Positions 6,008-13,175 of a DNA stretch of 21,158 nt are shown here, in pieces. Positions within the stretch are counted from its first letter, which is position 1. The number at the start of each line of letters is the position of its first letter. The position numbers and the translations under genes are program-made. This DNA comes from Myxococcales bacterium. GTDB lineage: Bacteria; Myxococcota; Polyangia; Polyangiales; Polyangiaceae. The DNA lies in the NCBI GenBank assembly GCA_020430865.1, contig JAGQIY010000869.1:1-21158 (forward strand). The letters are read 5' to 3'. The notes beneath the pieces were generated by a model. It ran no database searches. It saw only the letters and a program-made list of their open reading frames with translations, and was not told the DNA's origin.

Positions 6008-7475
6008 GCTGCTGATCGTCTGCCTCTTATTTGGGGGTGAGGTGAGCTGTGATCGCTCCTCCCCCCCACGGGCTGCGCCCAAAACCGTACCTGGCGGCAG
6101 CGCTTCGGTGGAAGCGAGTGCCGCGACGGAGCCAGTCGCGCGGTCGACACCGGGCTACCGCGTTTCCCTGGGGGAAGATGCCGTCGAGGTTCGCCTGTGC
6201 TTCGCGGAGCCCCCTGGCGCCCAGGTGCTGCCGCACGATGCCTCCCCGGCTCACCTCGTGGACCACGTGCGGCTCGAGCACGCCGGCGAGACCAGCGAGC
6301 TGCGCGCAACGCAACGAGGCTTCGCGCTACCACCCACGGCGGGGGTCGGCGACTGCATCGACTACCGGGTGCCCCTCGCGAAGCTGCGCGGCGTGGGAGC
6401 GCCCATTCGCACGAAGCAGTACGACGAAGACTGGCTGCTCTGCGCAGACTACTGGCTGTGGCACCCAGAGCGGGTCGGCGTTCTCCCGCTGCGCTTTGTA
6501 TTGCCTCCCGGAATCAATGCTAGCTTTCCATGGCCTCGGCGGGGCGACCACTACCTCTTGCCACCCGACGCGCACCGCTGGAAATCCGTGGGCGCGCTGG
6601 GCGCGCTGCACCCGAAGCGACTGCGGGCGGGAACCTTCGAGCTGGAGATCGCGACGCTCGGCGACGCCATGCCCGAGGCGTACTTGCCCTGGCTGAGCGC
6701 CTCTGCGAGCGCGGCGAGCCAGCCCTTTCAGGGCAGCCCAGCCCTGTCTGCGCTCGTGGTGCTGGCGCCCGAACCCCAGCGAGCGGACTCGTTCGGTTTC
6801 GCCTTCCACGGCGGAGGACTCTCCAGCCTGATCTGGGCGGGCGACAGCGCGACCAAGGGCAGCATCGACAGCGACTGGGCGGCCACCCACGAGCTCTTCC
6901 ACCTGCTGATGCCGTACATCCGCTTGGAGGACGCCTGGTTCAGCGAAGGCATCACGACGTACTACACCGCGATCCTGCGTGGGCGCGCAGGCGCGCTCAG
7001 CGACCGGCAGGTGTGGAGGGAGCTGGTCGATGGTTTCGAGCGCGGCAGCCGAGTGGCTGGAGAGCTCCCGCTCCAGCGTGAGAGCGAGCTGATGCACGAA
7101 CACCACAGCTACTGGCGAGTGTACTGGTCGGGCGCCGCCATCGCGCTCGCCTGGGAACTTCGCCTCGCCAAGGCAGGCAGGAGCCTCGACGAGCTCATGC
7201 GCGCCCTGGCCAGCTACGCCGCGGAGGGCCCCGAGCTCTGGACGGCGCAGGAGCTGATTCACCGCGCGGAAAAAGCTCTCCGGGTCCCGCTGTGGGACAT
7301 CGCCGAGCCGGCGCTCGAGCGGGCTCGGTTCTTCGACTATCAACCGCTGCTGGACGAGCTGGGCGTTCACGGCGACTCGCAGCACCTGAGCCTCCGCGAC
7401 GCCAAGCTCGCCGAGCTCAGACGACGCCTCACACAGAGCGAGTCCCGAGCAGAGCCGCGGGTCGCTACCCACTGA
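5883..7475 (+). CDS. M61-like zinc metallopeptidase, putative lipoprotein
   Basis: A 530-residue protein from the ATG at 5883, preceded by GAGG-GCGAGG; GTG at 5934 is an alternative, and TTG at 5865 is less likely. All overlap the upstream gene. A basic region (31-41) and hydrophobic segment (42-52) end in GEVSC with Cys56, which gives a signal anchor or atypical lipobox. The zinc site is HELFH at 336-340 followed by WFSEG with Glu355. This is the gluzincin arrangement of M61 (glycyl aminopeptidase-like) enzymes, but with only 14 residues between the second His and the Glu, shorter than in typical members. The N-terminal half is beta-rich, as in the M61 N-domain. I saw no clear PDZ domain, which many M61 proteins carry at the C-terminus. 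Probable periplasmic or surface aminopeptidase; substrate unknown. It ends convergent with, and overlapping by 11 bp, the EamA gene. Confidence 0.87.
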   Translation: MSSSIAARREKAGPADKVETTRNQASRAKSGAPRSSRWRFRELLIVCLLFGGEVSCDRSSPPRAAPKTVPGGSASVEASAATEPVARSTPGYRVSLGEDAVEVRLCFAEPPGAQVLPHDASPAHLVDHVRLEHAGETSELRATQRGFALPPTAGVGDCIDYRVPLAKLRGVGAPIRTKQYDEDWLLCADYWLWHPERVGVLPLRFVLPPGINASFPWPRRGDHYLLPPDAHRWKSVGALGALHPKRLRAGTFELEIATLGDAMPEAYLPWLSASASAASQPFQGSPALSALVVLAPEPQRADSFGFAFHGGGLSSLIWAGDSATKGSIDSDWAATHELFHLLMPYIRLEDAWFSEGITTYYTAILRGRAGALSDRQVWRELVDGFERGSRVAGELPLQRESELMHEHHSYWRVYWSGAAIALAWELRLAKAGRSLDELMRALASYAAEGPELWTAQELIHRAEKALRVPLWDIAEPALERARFFDYQPLLDELGVHGDSQHLSLRDAKLAELRRRLTQSESRAEPRVATH

Positions 7476-8373
7476 GGGTACGAGCGCTAGCCTCCGACGA
7501 CCGCCGCTCTGCTGCGCTCGCCTCGGCGCGCCGCGCCCCCTCGACGGCGACCACCACGATCAGGGTGCCGATGACGTGCCCGATGCCGTAGCTCTCCCCC
7601 AGGATCAGAGCTGCCCAGACACTCGCCAGCAAGGGCACCGCCGTGAGCACGATGGCGACCAGCGCGGCGCTCACCCGACCATGGGCCCAGTTGACCAGCA
7701 AGTGTCCGTTGCCTGGGCCCAGCGCCAGGATCGCCAGCAGAAACCACTGCTTGGAGGCCTGCGGGCTGCGCGCGGTCACCGTCGACACGAACGGCAGGGC
7801 GACGCAGAGCCCGATGAAGAACACCGACGCCGTCAGCGTCAGCGTGGGCGCCCCCTCGAGTCGCGCTCGCTTGCCAAACAGAAGATAGGCGCTGACCGCG
7901 AGCAGGTTGAGCAGGCTCAGCAGATCGCCCAAGTAGTCATGCTCTCGTGACTTCAGGCTGCTCAGCACCACCACCGCGACCCCCAGCACGGCCACCACGC
8001 AGAAACCGAGCACCCGTCGCGGCACGATCTCCCCGACCGCACGGTGACTGACCAGCGCGACCACCACGGGTTGAAGCGCGGAAACCAGGGCCACGATCGC
8101 GATGTTCGTCTTCTGAGAAGCCGTGATGTAGAGCAGCTGGTGGATTCCGAAACACAGCCCAGCCAGCAAGACGCCAGCCCACTGCTTGGGCCAAGGGATG
8201 TGTCGGGTCAGCGCGACCAGGCTGAGCGCCGTGCCGCCGATCGCCATGCGCCAGACAGCGATGGTCGGCGGCGGCAGCCCGATGGCCTTGGCGAGCACGA
8301 AGCCCCAGCTGAAGCCAGTCGCCGCCAGCAACACCGCCAGCACTCCGCGGCTCTGGCGGTCGGCGGCGTTCAT
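7465..8373 (-). CDS. EamA-family (DMT superfamily) membrane transporter
   Basis: A 302-residue protein with about ten transmembrane helices in two tandem EamA repeats (roughly 10-137 and 155-285). The first repeat shows the usual GFSWGFVLAKAIGLPPPTIA and WRMAIGG; the second ends LTAVPLLASVWAALILGESYG, where 'P-L-x-A-x-x-A-x-x-x-L-G-E' is the family hallmark. Members export or import small metabolites such as amino acids or nucleobases; substrate cannot be inferred. The ATG at 8373 is chosen because GGAGG lies six bases upstream. An in-frame start further up would add 37 residues without membrane character. It follows the ABC1 kinase gene on the same strand after a 147-bp gap, so it may have its own promoter. 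Its 3' end overlaps the peptidase gene on the opposite strand. Confidence 0.93.
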   Translation of the reverse strand: MNAADRQSRGVLAVLLAATGFSWGFVLAKAIGLPPPTIAVWRMAIGGTALSLVALTRHIPWPKQWAGVLLAGLCFGIHQLLYITASQKTNIAIVALVSALQPVVVALVSHRAVGEIVPRRVLGFCVVAVLGVAVVVLSSLKSREHDYLGDLLSLLNLLAVSAYLLFGKRARLEGAPTLTLTASVFFIGLCVALPFVSTVTARSPQASKQWFLLAILALGPGNGHLLVNWAHGRVSAALVAIVLTAVPLLASVWAALILGESYGIGHVIGTLIVVVAVEGARRAEASAAERRSSEASARTLSG

Positions 8374-8520
8374 GTCCTGCCTCCATCGTGCTCTGCAGGA
8401 CACTTCGCGTGGCCAACGAGGGGCAAGGGGTGTCGAGCTGCAGAGCGATTCACGGACTCGCCGCACTGGATAGCACGCCTCCACCGTCCTGCGGGGCGCG
8501 GCAGGCGTGACGTTCGCGCG
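8374..8520. other. Intergenic gap with two short hairpins
   Basis: Between the ABC1 and EamA genes. CCTGC/GCAGG (8489-8505) and TGACG/CGTCA (8508-8523, reaching into the ABC1 stop codon) can pair, each with a five-base-pair stem. Neither is followed by a T run, so a Rho-independent terminator is not supported. The GGAGG before the EamA start lies at the 8373 end. Confidence 0.3.
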
Positions 8521-9822
8521 TCAGGCCCCGGGGGTCGGGGACTCGACGGCAGCTCGCCAGATCTCTGGCCAAGGGCCGGTGGCATCCAGATACGCGAGCA
8601 CGGAGTTCAGCCCCCACTGCAGACGATTCAAGAACAGCCACTCGGGGGGCATCGCGGTCTTGAGCTTGTTCGGATTATCGAACAGCAACAGCGCGTAGCT
8701 CTGCTGCACGTACTCATGGGTGTAGGTGAAGTACGGCGCTCGCTGCAGGAAGGGCGTGTACAGGTAGCGCATCACGGCCCACTGGTGGTCCCAGTCGAAG
8801 CGCCTGGGCTTGGGTACCATCCCGAGGTCCGGGAAGTAGCGCTCGAAGTCCGCGCGCCGATCGTCCAGGACGCTCAGCGCAACACGTTTCCATGCGGCAA
8901 TCATCTGCGGGTCGAACCGACGGACGCAGCCATAGTCGAGGAAGGTGACCTGCCCGTCGTTACCGAACAGGTAGTTGCCAGGATGCGGGTCGGCGTTGTA
9001 CGTCGCGTGGCGAAAGATGCAGTCGAACGACACGCGAAAGATTGCCTGCGCCGCGCGATCCTTCAGCGCTCGAGGCGCCTGGTCGCAGAAGGGATAGAAC
9101 CGCTGACCATCGACGAGCCGGGTCGTGAGCACGCGCTTGGTCGTGCGCTCGCTGACCACCTCGGGCACATGCACGCCGGAGTACCCCTCGAGCAGCCGGC
9201 CGAAGAAGCGCTGGTTGTCTGCCTCGGCGCGATAGTCGCATTCCTCCATCAGGCGCTCGGACAGCTCCGCGATCAGCGCCCTACCATCGATCGGCATGCC
9301 CAGGGTCGAGAGCGTGGTGGCGAAGCCGACGGTCTTCAGGTCGCTCTTCAACGCCTCTTCGATCTCTGGATACTGCACCTTGACCGCGACCTCCCGACCA
9401 GCGAAGCGTGCTCGGTGTACCTGCCCGATGGAGGCCGCAGCGAACGGCTCGGGCTCGAAGTCATCGAACGCGGAGTCGATCGGACGTCCGAGCTCCGCCT
9501 CCACGAGCTGCCTCACGCGCTCGTAACTCAGCGCCGTGCTCTCGGCTTGCAGTTCCGCAAGGATTCGCTGGGCGTCGGGAGGCAGCGCGCCGGGCATGTA
9601 GCTGGCCATCTGCCCGAATTTCATGATCAGACCCTTCATGCTGCTCATGTCCCGCACGAGCTTGCGCGCCATCTCGAGCTGCTTCGGAGTCGCCTCCAGC
9701 GACCCCTCTGAGCCGAGGCTGCGCTTCACGTATCGCACACCGAGCTTCGAGGCCATGCGCGCCGTGACCAGCGTGCGGTCCTTGAAGCCACGCGCCAGAG
9801 CCTCTATTTTCCCGTCTTTCAC
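8521..9822 (-). CDS. ABC1/UbiB/ADCK-family atypical kinase
   Basis: A 433-residue protein with the full motif set of the UbiB/COQ8 family. The KxGQ segment is KFGQ at 68-71. The Ala-rich nucleotide loop is AAASIGQVHRA at 128-138, in place of a Gly-rich loop. The ATP-contacting lysine is K148 in VAVKVQYP. The family ExD motif is E194-C-D196, the catalytic block is DPHPGN at 278-283, and the metal-binding DYG is at 296-298. These proteins are ATPases or kinases tied to quinone biosynthesis or lipid handling in membranes. A C-terminal region (about 330-433) rich in aromatic residues replaces the two transmembrane helices found in true UbiB. GTG is the start, with GGAG seven bases upstream. A TetR gene precedes it by 76 bp on the same strand, a likely operon. 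I infer a lipid- or stress-related role instead of ubiquinone synthesis, as no ubi genes are nearby. Confidence 0.93.
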   Translation of the reverse strand: MKDGKIEALARGFKDRTLVTARMASKLGVRYVKRSLGSEGSLEATPKQLEMARKLVRDMSSMKGLIMKFGQMASYMPGALPPDAQRILAELQAESTALSYERVRQLVEAELGRPIDSAFDDFEPEPFAAASIGQVHRARFAGREVAVKVQYPEIEEALKSDLKTVGFATTLSTLGMPIDGRALIAELSERLMEECDYRAEADNQRFFGRLLEGYSGVHVPEVVSERTTKRVLTTRLVDGQRFYPFCDQAPRALKDRAAQAIFRVSFDCIFRHATYNADPHPGNYLFGNDGQVTFLDYGCVRRFDPQMIAAWKRVALSVLDDRRADFERYFPDLGMVPKPRRFDWDHQWAVMRYLYTPFLQRAPYFTYTHEYVQQSYALLLFDNPNKLKTAMPPEWLFLNRLQWGLNSVLAYLDATGPWPEIWRAAVESPTPGA

Positions 9823-9898
9823 GCCATCACTCCTGTCCTGGTGATTCGCTTCAGCCCCCTCGGGGAGTCGTCGAGACGAGCGAGCCTGAATCGATCCG

Positions 9899-10531
9899 TC
9901 AGCGAATCGCAGACTCGCCTGACTCCTTCATTCCCTCGACGGCGAGGTCCAGGCTCATGCGCAGCTGAAGCAACGCCGTCTCTCGATCAGCCAGGGCGCG
10001 ACTCAACCAGAGCTGCAGCGCGAACGCGTACAGCGCGAAGAATTGGTATCCCGCCTGGAAATCCTCGATCTCTCGCAGTGGCTCTCCTCGCGCGCGAGCT
10101 CTCCGCACGAGCGCGCCGAATCGGCCGACGATACCGAAGGTCACCTCGTTGAACGCGTCGCGGACCTTGCCTGTACCGAACTGGTACTCCTTGAGGAAGG
10201 TGCGGCTGAGCTCGTGGTCCTCGTCGTAGAGCTCGAAGATCGCCGCGAACACGTGCAGCAAGCCATCCACCAGGCTCAGTTCCTCAGGGATACTGTCCAG
10301 AGCCTCGGAGGCGACCCGCTCCAAGTCCTGGGAGAAGACGTAGAACAACAGATCGATCTTCTCGGGGAAGTAGACGAACAGGGTGCCGACGCCGATCCCC
10401 GCGCGCTCCGCGATCTCGCGGGTGGTCGTCCCCGCGTAGCCCTGGCGCCGAAACAGCTCCCGCGCGGCTCGCTGGATCGCCTCCAGCTTGGCGAGCTTCT
10501 TCTGTTCCCGCAGTGAACTGGCCTTTTCCAC
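9899..10531 (-). CDS. TetR/AcrR-family transcriptional regulator
   Basis: A 210-residue one-component regulator. The N-terminal DNA-binding domain shows AIQRAARELFRRQGYAGTTT, then REIAERAGIGVGTLFVYFPE (helix-turn-helix about 36-55), the classical TetR signature. The rest is an all-helical ligand-binding and dimerisation domain typical of QacR/FadR-like proteins, with aromatic clusters (FFALYAFALQLW) that suit a hydrophobic ligand. Start: a TTG at 10579 extends the frame but lies inside the operator described below, so I prefer the GTG at 10531, which leaves a normal N-terminal arm. Position upstream of the ABC1 kinase and divergent from a YkgJ gene, with a dyad in the gap, implies autoregulation and control of both sides. 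The ligand is unknown; a fatty-acyl or lipid signal would fit the neighbourhood but is inference. Confidence 0.93.
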   Translation of the reverse strand: MEKASSLREQKKLAKLEAIQRAARELFRRQGYAGTTTREIAERAGIGVGTLFVYFPEKIDLLFYVFSQDLERVASEALDSIPEELSLVDGLLHVFAAIFELYDEDHELSRTFLKEYQFGTGKVRDAFNEVTFGIVGRFGALVRRARARGEPLREIEDFQAGYQFFALYAFALQLWLSRALADRETALLQLRMSLDLAVEGMKESGESAIR

Positions 10532-10544
10532 GCTTCGTGCACCA

Positions 10545-10584
10545 AGAACTTGAGCCTGCTCAATTTTGAGCGCGCTCAAGTTCT
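10545..10584. promoter_or_regulatory. Composite TetR operator: four alternating TTGAGC/GCTCAA half-sites
   Basis: The 69-bp gap between the tetR GTG (10531) and the divergent ATG (10601) contains TTGAGC at 10550, GCTCAA at 10558, TTGAGC at 10566 and GCTCAA at 10574, each six bases with two-base spacers (CT, TT, GC). The half-sites make two tandem dyads, one of them the perfect 14-bp palindrome TTGAGCGCGCTCAA (10566-10579). The outer arms AGAACTTGAGC and GCTCAAGTTCT are exact 11-bp inverted copies spanning 10545-10584. Centre-to-centre spacing of the two dyads is 16 bp, suited to two TetR dimers side by side, as in QacR-type binding. Occupancy would block promoters in both directions. Confidence 0.82.
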
Positions 10585-10600
10585 AGCCGAGGCGCCGCGC

Positions 10601-11074
10601 ATGGCAAGCGAAAAAGGCGTCCCAGCTTCTGCGAGCCTGGCTCAAGCTCGCGGCGTGAGTCAGACGAGCTTCGAGCTGGACTGCACCCGCTGTGGCGCGT
10701 GCTGCGCGCCCCGCAGCGACTGGTCCACCTACGTCCACGTCCCTCCCGCCGAGCGAGCGCGCTTGCCGCCGCGCTTCGCGCTCCAAGTGATCGACGAGGA
10801 GCTAGCGACCATCAGCGATCCAGTGCCCAGTTGCGACGGGGAAGAGGCTCATCGCCCCCTGCGCGATCCTCGAGGAAGCTCGAGCGAACTCGAGCGCGTG
10901 CCGCGCTGGTCGAGGCCAAACACCCCAGGCGTGCGCTGCGTCGCTCTGGAAGGCGAGCTTGGCCTCAGCGTGCGCTGTGCGATGCATCAGCAACGCCCCA
11001 GCGCATGTCGCAGGTTTCGCGCAGGATCCCGAGCCTGTCTCGAGGCGCGCGCAGAGGTGCTGGGGCTCGAGTAG
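10601..11074 (+). CDS. YkgJ-family cysteine cluster protein
   Basis: A 157-residue soluble protein of the YkgJ type (PF03692), which binds a metal, Zn or an Fe-S cluster, through conserved cysteines. Seen here: C28-x2-C31-x2-C34-C35 (CTRCGACC), C113, C126, the RPSAC segment with C136, Phe139, Gly142 and C146. This is the complete family set. Between them lies a 30-residue polar insert (about 77-107). The ATG at 10601 has GAGG eight bases upstream. A TTG at 10550 in the same frame falls inside the operator and is rejected. It is divergent from tetR across the dyad, so it is likely repressed by that regulator. The biochemical role of the family is unsettled; some members are linked to flagellin or protein lysine methylation or oxidoreductase maturation. 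Confidence 0.88.
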   Translation: MASEKGVPASASLAQARGVSQTSFELDCTRCGACCAPRSDWSTYVHVPPAERARLPPRFALQVIDEELATISDPVPSCDGEEAHRPLRDPRGSSSELERVPRWSRPNTPGVRCVALEGELGLSVRCAMHQQRPSACRRFRAGSRACLEARAEVLGLE

Positions 11075-11144
11075 GCGACTTATCGAAGCCGCTTCGGTGT
11101 TGGCTCGAGGCGGTCGGTCGGATAGCCTCGGTCTTCGAGGCTCA

Positions 11145-11678
11145 ATGCAGAATAATCCGTACGGTAACCCTCCTCCCTATGGTCCTCCGCCCGGCGGTGG
11201 CTTCGGCGCTCCGGGAGGCCCTCCCGGGGGTCCCCCTGGAGGAAACCCCTATGGCCCTCCCGGGGCGTATGGCCCGCCTCCCGGCGGCGGAGGCGGGGCG
11301 ATAGAGAAGGTGAACCTGCCCGCGATCTTCATGATGATCGCGATGGGGATCGGCATGGCCTTCGGCGTGCTCAGCCTGATCATGAACCTCCTCGGCACCG
11401 GCATGGGCGCGATGGCCGGTGGTGACGAGGGCATGGCGAACATGATGTCTGGCGTGATGGGCATCGTGTTCAACCTGCTCGGCCTCGCCACCGGTGGCTT
11501 CGTGATCTTCGCCATGACGAAGGCACGCAAGGGCGAAGGCTGGGGGATGTCCGTGGGCGGAACGATCGTCGGCATGCTGCCGTGCATCGGCCCCTGCTGC
11601 TGGTTTGGACTGCCCATCGGCATCTGGATGCTCGTCATGCTCATGAACGAGGAGGTCAAGCGCTCGTTCAAGAGCTGA
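11145..11678 (+). CDS. Small Pro/Gly-rich membrane protein, unknown function
   Basis: A 177-residue protein. Residues 1-50 are a Pro/Gly/Tyr-rich tail (MQNNPYGNPPPYGPPPGGGF and onward), a pattern found on the cytoplasmic side of many small bacterial membrane proteins. Three or four hydrophobic helices follow, at about 57-82, 100-125 and 135-165, with CIGPCCW in the last. The C-terminus is charged (NEEVKRSFKS). Start at ATG 11145, with GAGG four bases before it; an upstream frame back to 10959 runs antisense to nothing but overlaps the YkgJ gene and has no signal. Helix pattern is like DUF4190/DUF4870-type proteins but I cannot name a family. It lies 70 bp after the YkgJ gene and could share its transcript. 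Confidence 0.82.
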   Translation: MQNNPYGNPPPYGPPPGGGFGAPGGPPGGPPGGNPYGPPGAYGPPPGGGGGAIEKVNLPAIFMMIAMGIGMAFGVLSLIMNLLGTGMGAMAGGDEGMANMMSGVMGIVFNLLGLATGGFVIFAMTKARKGEGWGMSVGGTIVGMLPCIGPCCWFGLPIGIWMLVMLMNEEVKRSFKS

Positions 11679-11720
11679 TTCGTTCGGCACCGATCGCCAG
11701 CGCGGTCAGGCCCTGACAGA

Positions 11721-13175
11721 ATGGCCGACGTGAAGCCGGGGCTTCGACTGCAGCTGCTGCTGCTCCTGGGCGGATTGCTCCTGCTCGGGCTCTTGCCGCT
11801 CTACTTCGCGGTCTCGACCTACACCCGGGTCACGCTGCAAGAGGTTCGATACGCCTCGGCGAGGTCGCTCGGACGCGCCGTCGCCGGACACGTCGCCGAG
11901 GCGCGCGGACGACGCACCCACGCAGAACTCATGGAGCTGCTCCACTCGGAGATCGGCGCCAGCGGGCTCGAAGCGATCGGTGTGTATGGTCCCCAGGGAA
12001 AAGCGATCGCGCGCGTCGGCGAGCCGATCGCGGTGGACGAGCTGCCAACGAGCGTCGTCCCAGGGAGCGAGCGCGTCTTCTCGGCGCGCACGAACTACGG
12101 TCCAGGGATCGCCGTCGTCGTCCCGGACAGTCACGGGGCCGTCGCCGCCGTGCTGCGCACCGACGACGACGCCGCGCGTGTCGCGCCGCTGCTGCGCTTG
12201 TTCGCGCTCTACACCTCAGTGATCGCCTTCGCGTTGCTGCTGCTGAGCTACTTCGTGCTCACCCGCTGGATCGTCCGCCCACTGGACAGCCTGGGCCGCG
12301 CAGCGAGCAGGGTCGCCCAGGGAGCGCGAAAGCTGGAGCTGCCGCGCTCTGGCGCCCGTGAGCTGACGCAGCTGGGCATTTCCTTGCGGCAAATGACGGA
12401 GCACTTGCTCGCGGAGGAAGAGGCGTTGCGCCGCAAGGTCGACGAGGTGGAGCGGGCGACGCGGGAGCTGGAAGCAGCGCAAGCCCATCTGGTGCGCTCG
12501 GAGCGACTCGCCAGCGTTGGCCGATTGGCCGCGGGGTTGGCCCACGAGATCGGCAACCCCATAGCTGCCTTGATCGGTCTCGAGGATCTGCTGATCGAGG
12601 GTGGGCTCGACGAAGCCGAACAGAAGGACTTCCTGCTTCGCATGCGCAAGGAGACCGAGCGCATACACGCCATCCTGCGAGACTTGCTGCAGTTCGCTCG
12701 ACCAAGTCAGGACGAGAACCCGGACGGTGGGGACGTGGAGACGGCAGTCCACGACACCGTCACGCTGGTGACCCCGCAGAAGGCGCTGCGCGAGATCGCG
12801 CTGGAGGTCGACGTGTTCCCGGACCTGGCGCCGGTGCGCATGAGTCGTGAGCAGCTGGTGCAGGTGCTGCTGAACCTGGTGCTGAACGCCGCGGACGCGT
12901 GCGGAGCCGGAGGCCGCGTGGTAGTGCGCGCCGAGCCCAGCCCCCGAGGCGTCCGCCTGAGCGTCGCAGACGATGGCCCCGGCGTGTCACCGAAGGTGCG
13001 GGACCAACTCTTCGAGCCATTCGTCACCACCAAGGAGGTGGGCAAGGGCACCGGCCTCGGCCTCTCGGTGTGTCGTGGATTGGTGGAAGCCGCTGGCGGC
13101 CACATCGATCTGGACCCGGAATACGAGGACGGTGCGCGCTTCGTCGTGGAGCTGCCCATCGTCGCCCATGACTGA
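11721..13175 (+). CDS. Membrane sensor histidine kinase (HAMP-HisKA-HATPase_c)
   Basis: A 484-residue kinase. TM1 is at about 9-30, an extracytoplasmic sensor domain of some 130 residues at 31-158, and TM2 at 160-180. A HAMP linker with the RPLDSLGRAASRVAQG pattern spans 181-234, followed by a coiled coil (230-260). The HisKA H-box AGLAHEIGNPIAAL has phosphorylatable His275 with Glu276 next to it. HATPase_c boxes are N (NLVLNAADA, Asn389), G1 (DDGPGV, 417-422), F (FEPFVTTK, 431-438) and G2 (GTGLGL, 443-448). The HEIGNPIAAL form with NAADA is that of the NtrB-like class, whose partners are often sigma54 activators. No response regulator is adjacent, so its partner is elsewhere. The final codons overlap the start of the exporter gene, suggesting co-translation. 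Signal unknown. Confidence 0.94.
   Translation: MADVKPGLRLQLLLLLGGLLLLGLLPLYFAVSTYTRVTLQEVRYASARSLGRAVAGHVAEARGRRTHAELMELLHSEIGASGLEAIGVYGPQGKAIARVGEPIAVDELPTSVVPGSERVFSARTNYGPGIAVVVPDSHGAVAAVLRTDDDAARVAPLLRLFALYTSVIAFALLLLSYFVLTRWIVRPLDSLGRAASRVAQGARKLELPRSGARELTQLGISLRQMTEHLLAEEEALRRKVDEVERATRELEAAQAHLVRSERLASVGRLAAGLAHEIGNPIAALIGLEDLLIEGGLDEAEQKDFLLRMRKETERIHAILRDLLQFARPSQDENPDGGDVETAVHDTVTLVTPQKALREIALEVDVFPDLAPVRMSREQLVQVLLNLVLNAADACGAGGRVVVRAEPSPRGVRLSVADDGPGVSPKVRDQLFEPFVTTKEVGKGTGLGLSVCRGLVEAAGGHIDLDPEYEDGARFVVELPIVAHD

Noticed and set aside
4496..6082. 528-codon open frame on the minus strand, Ala-rich
   Set aside because: It mirrors the Gly-rich lipoprotein gene; the translation is low-complexity Ala/Val without family motifs, as expected from the complement of GGC-rich codons.
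6327..7472. 381-codon open frame on the minus strand
   Set aside because: Antisense to the M61-like peptidase with its HELFH site; a shadow of GC-rich codon use.
8489..8523. Possible terminators after the ABC1 kinase gene
   Set aside because: Stems are only five base pairs and no T tract follows on either strand.
8044..9711. 555-codon open frame on the plus strand
   Set aside because: It runs antisense across both the EamA and ABC1 genes, which have clear family motifs, and its own translation has no domain.
10532..10600. TTG starts at 10579 (minus) and 10550 (plus) that would extend tetR and the YkgJ gene
   Set aside because: Both fall inside the composite operator; better starts lie just outside it on each side.
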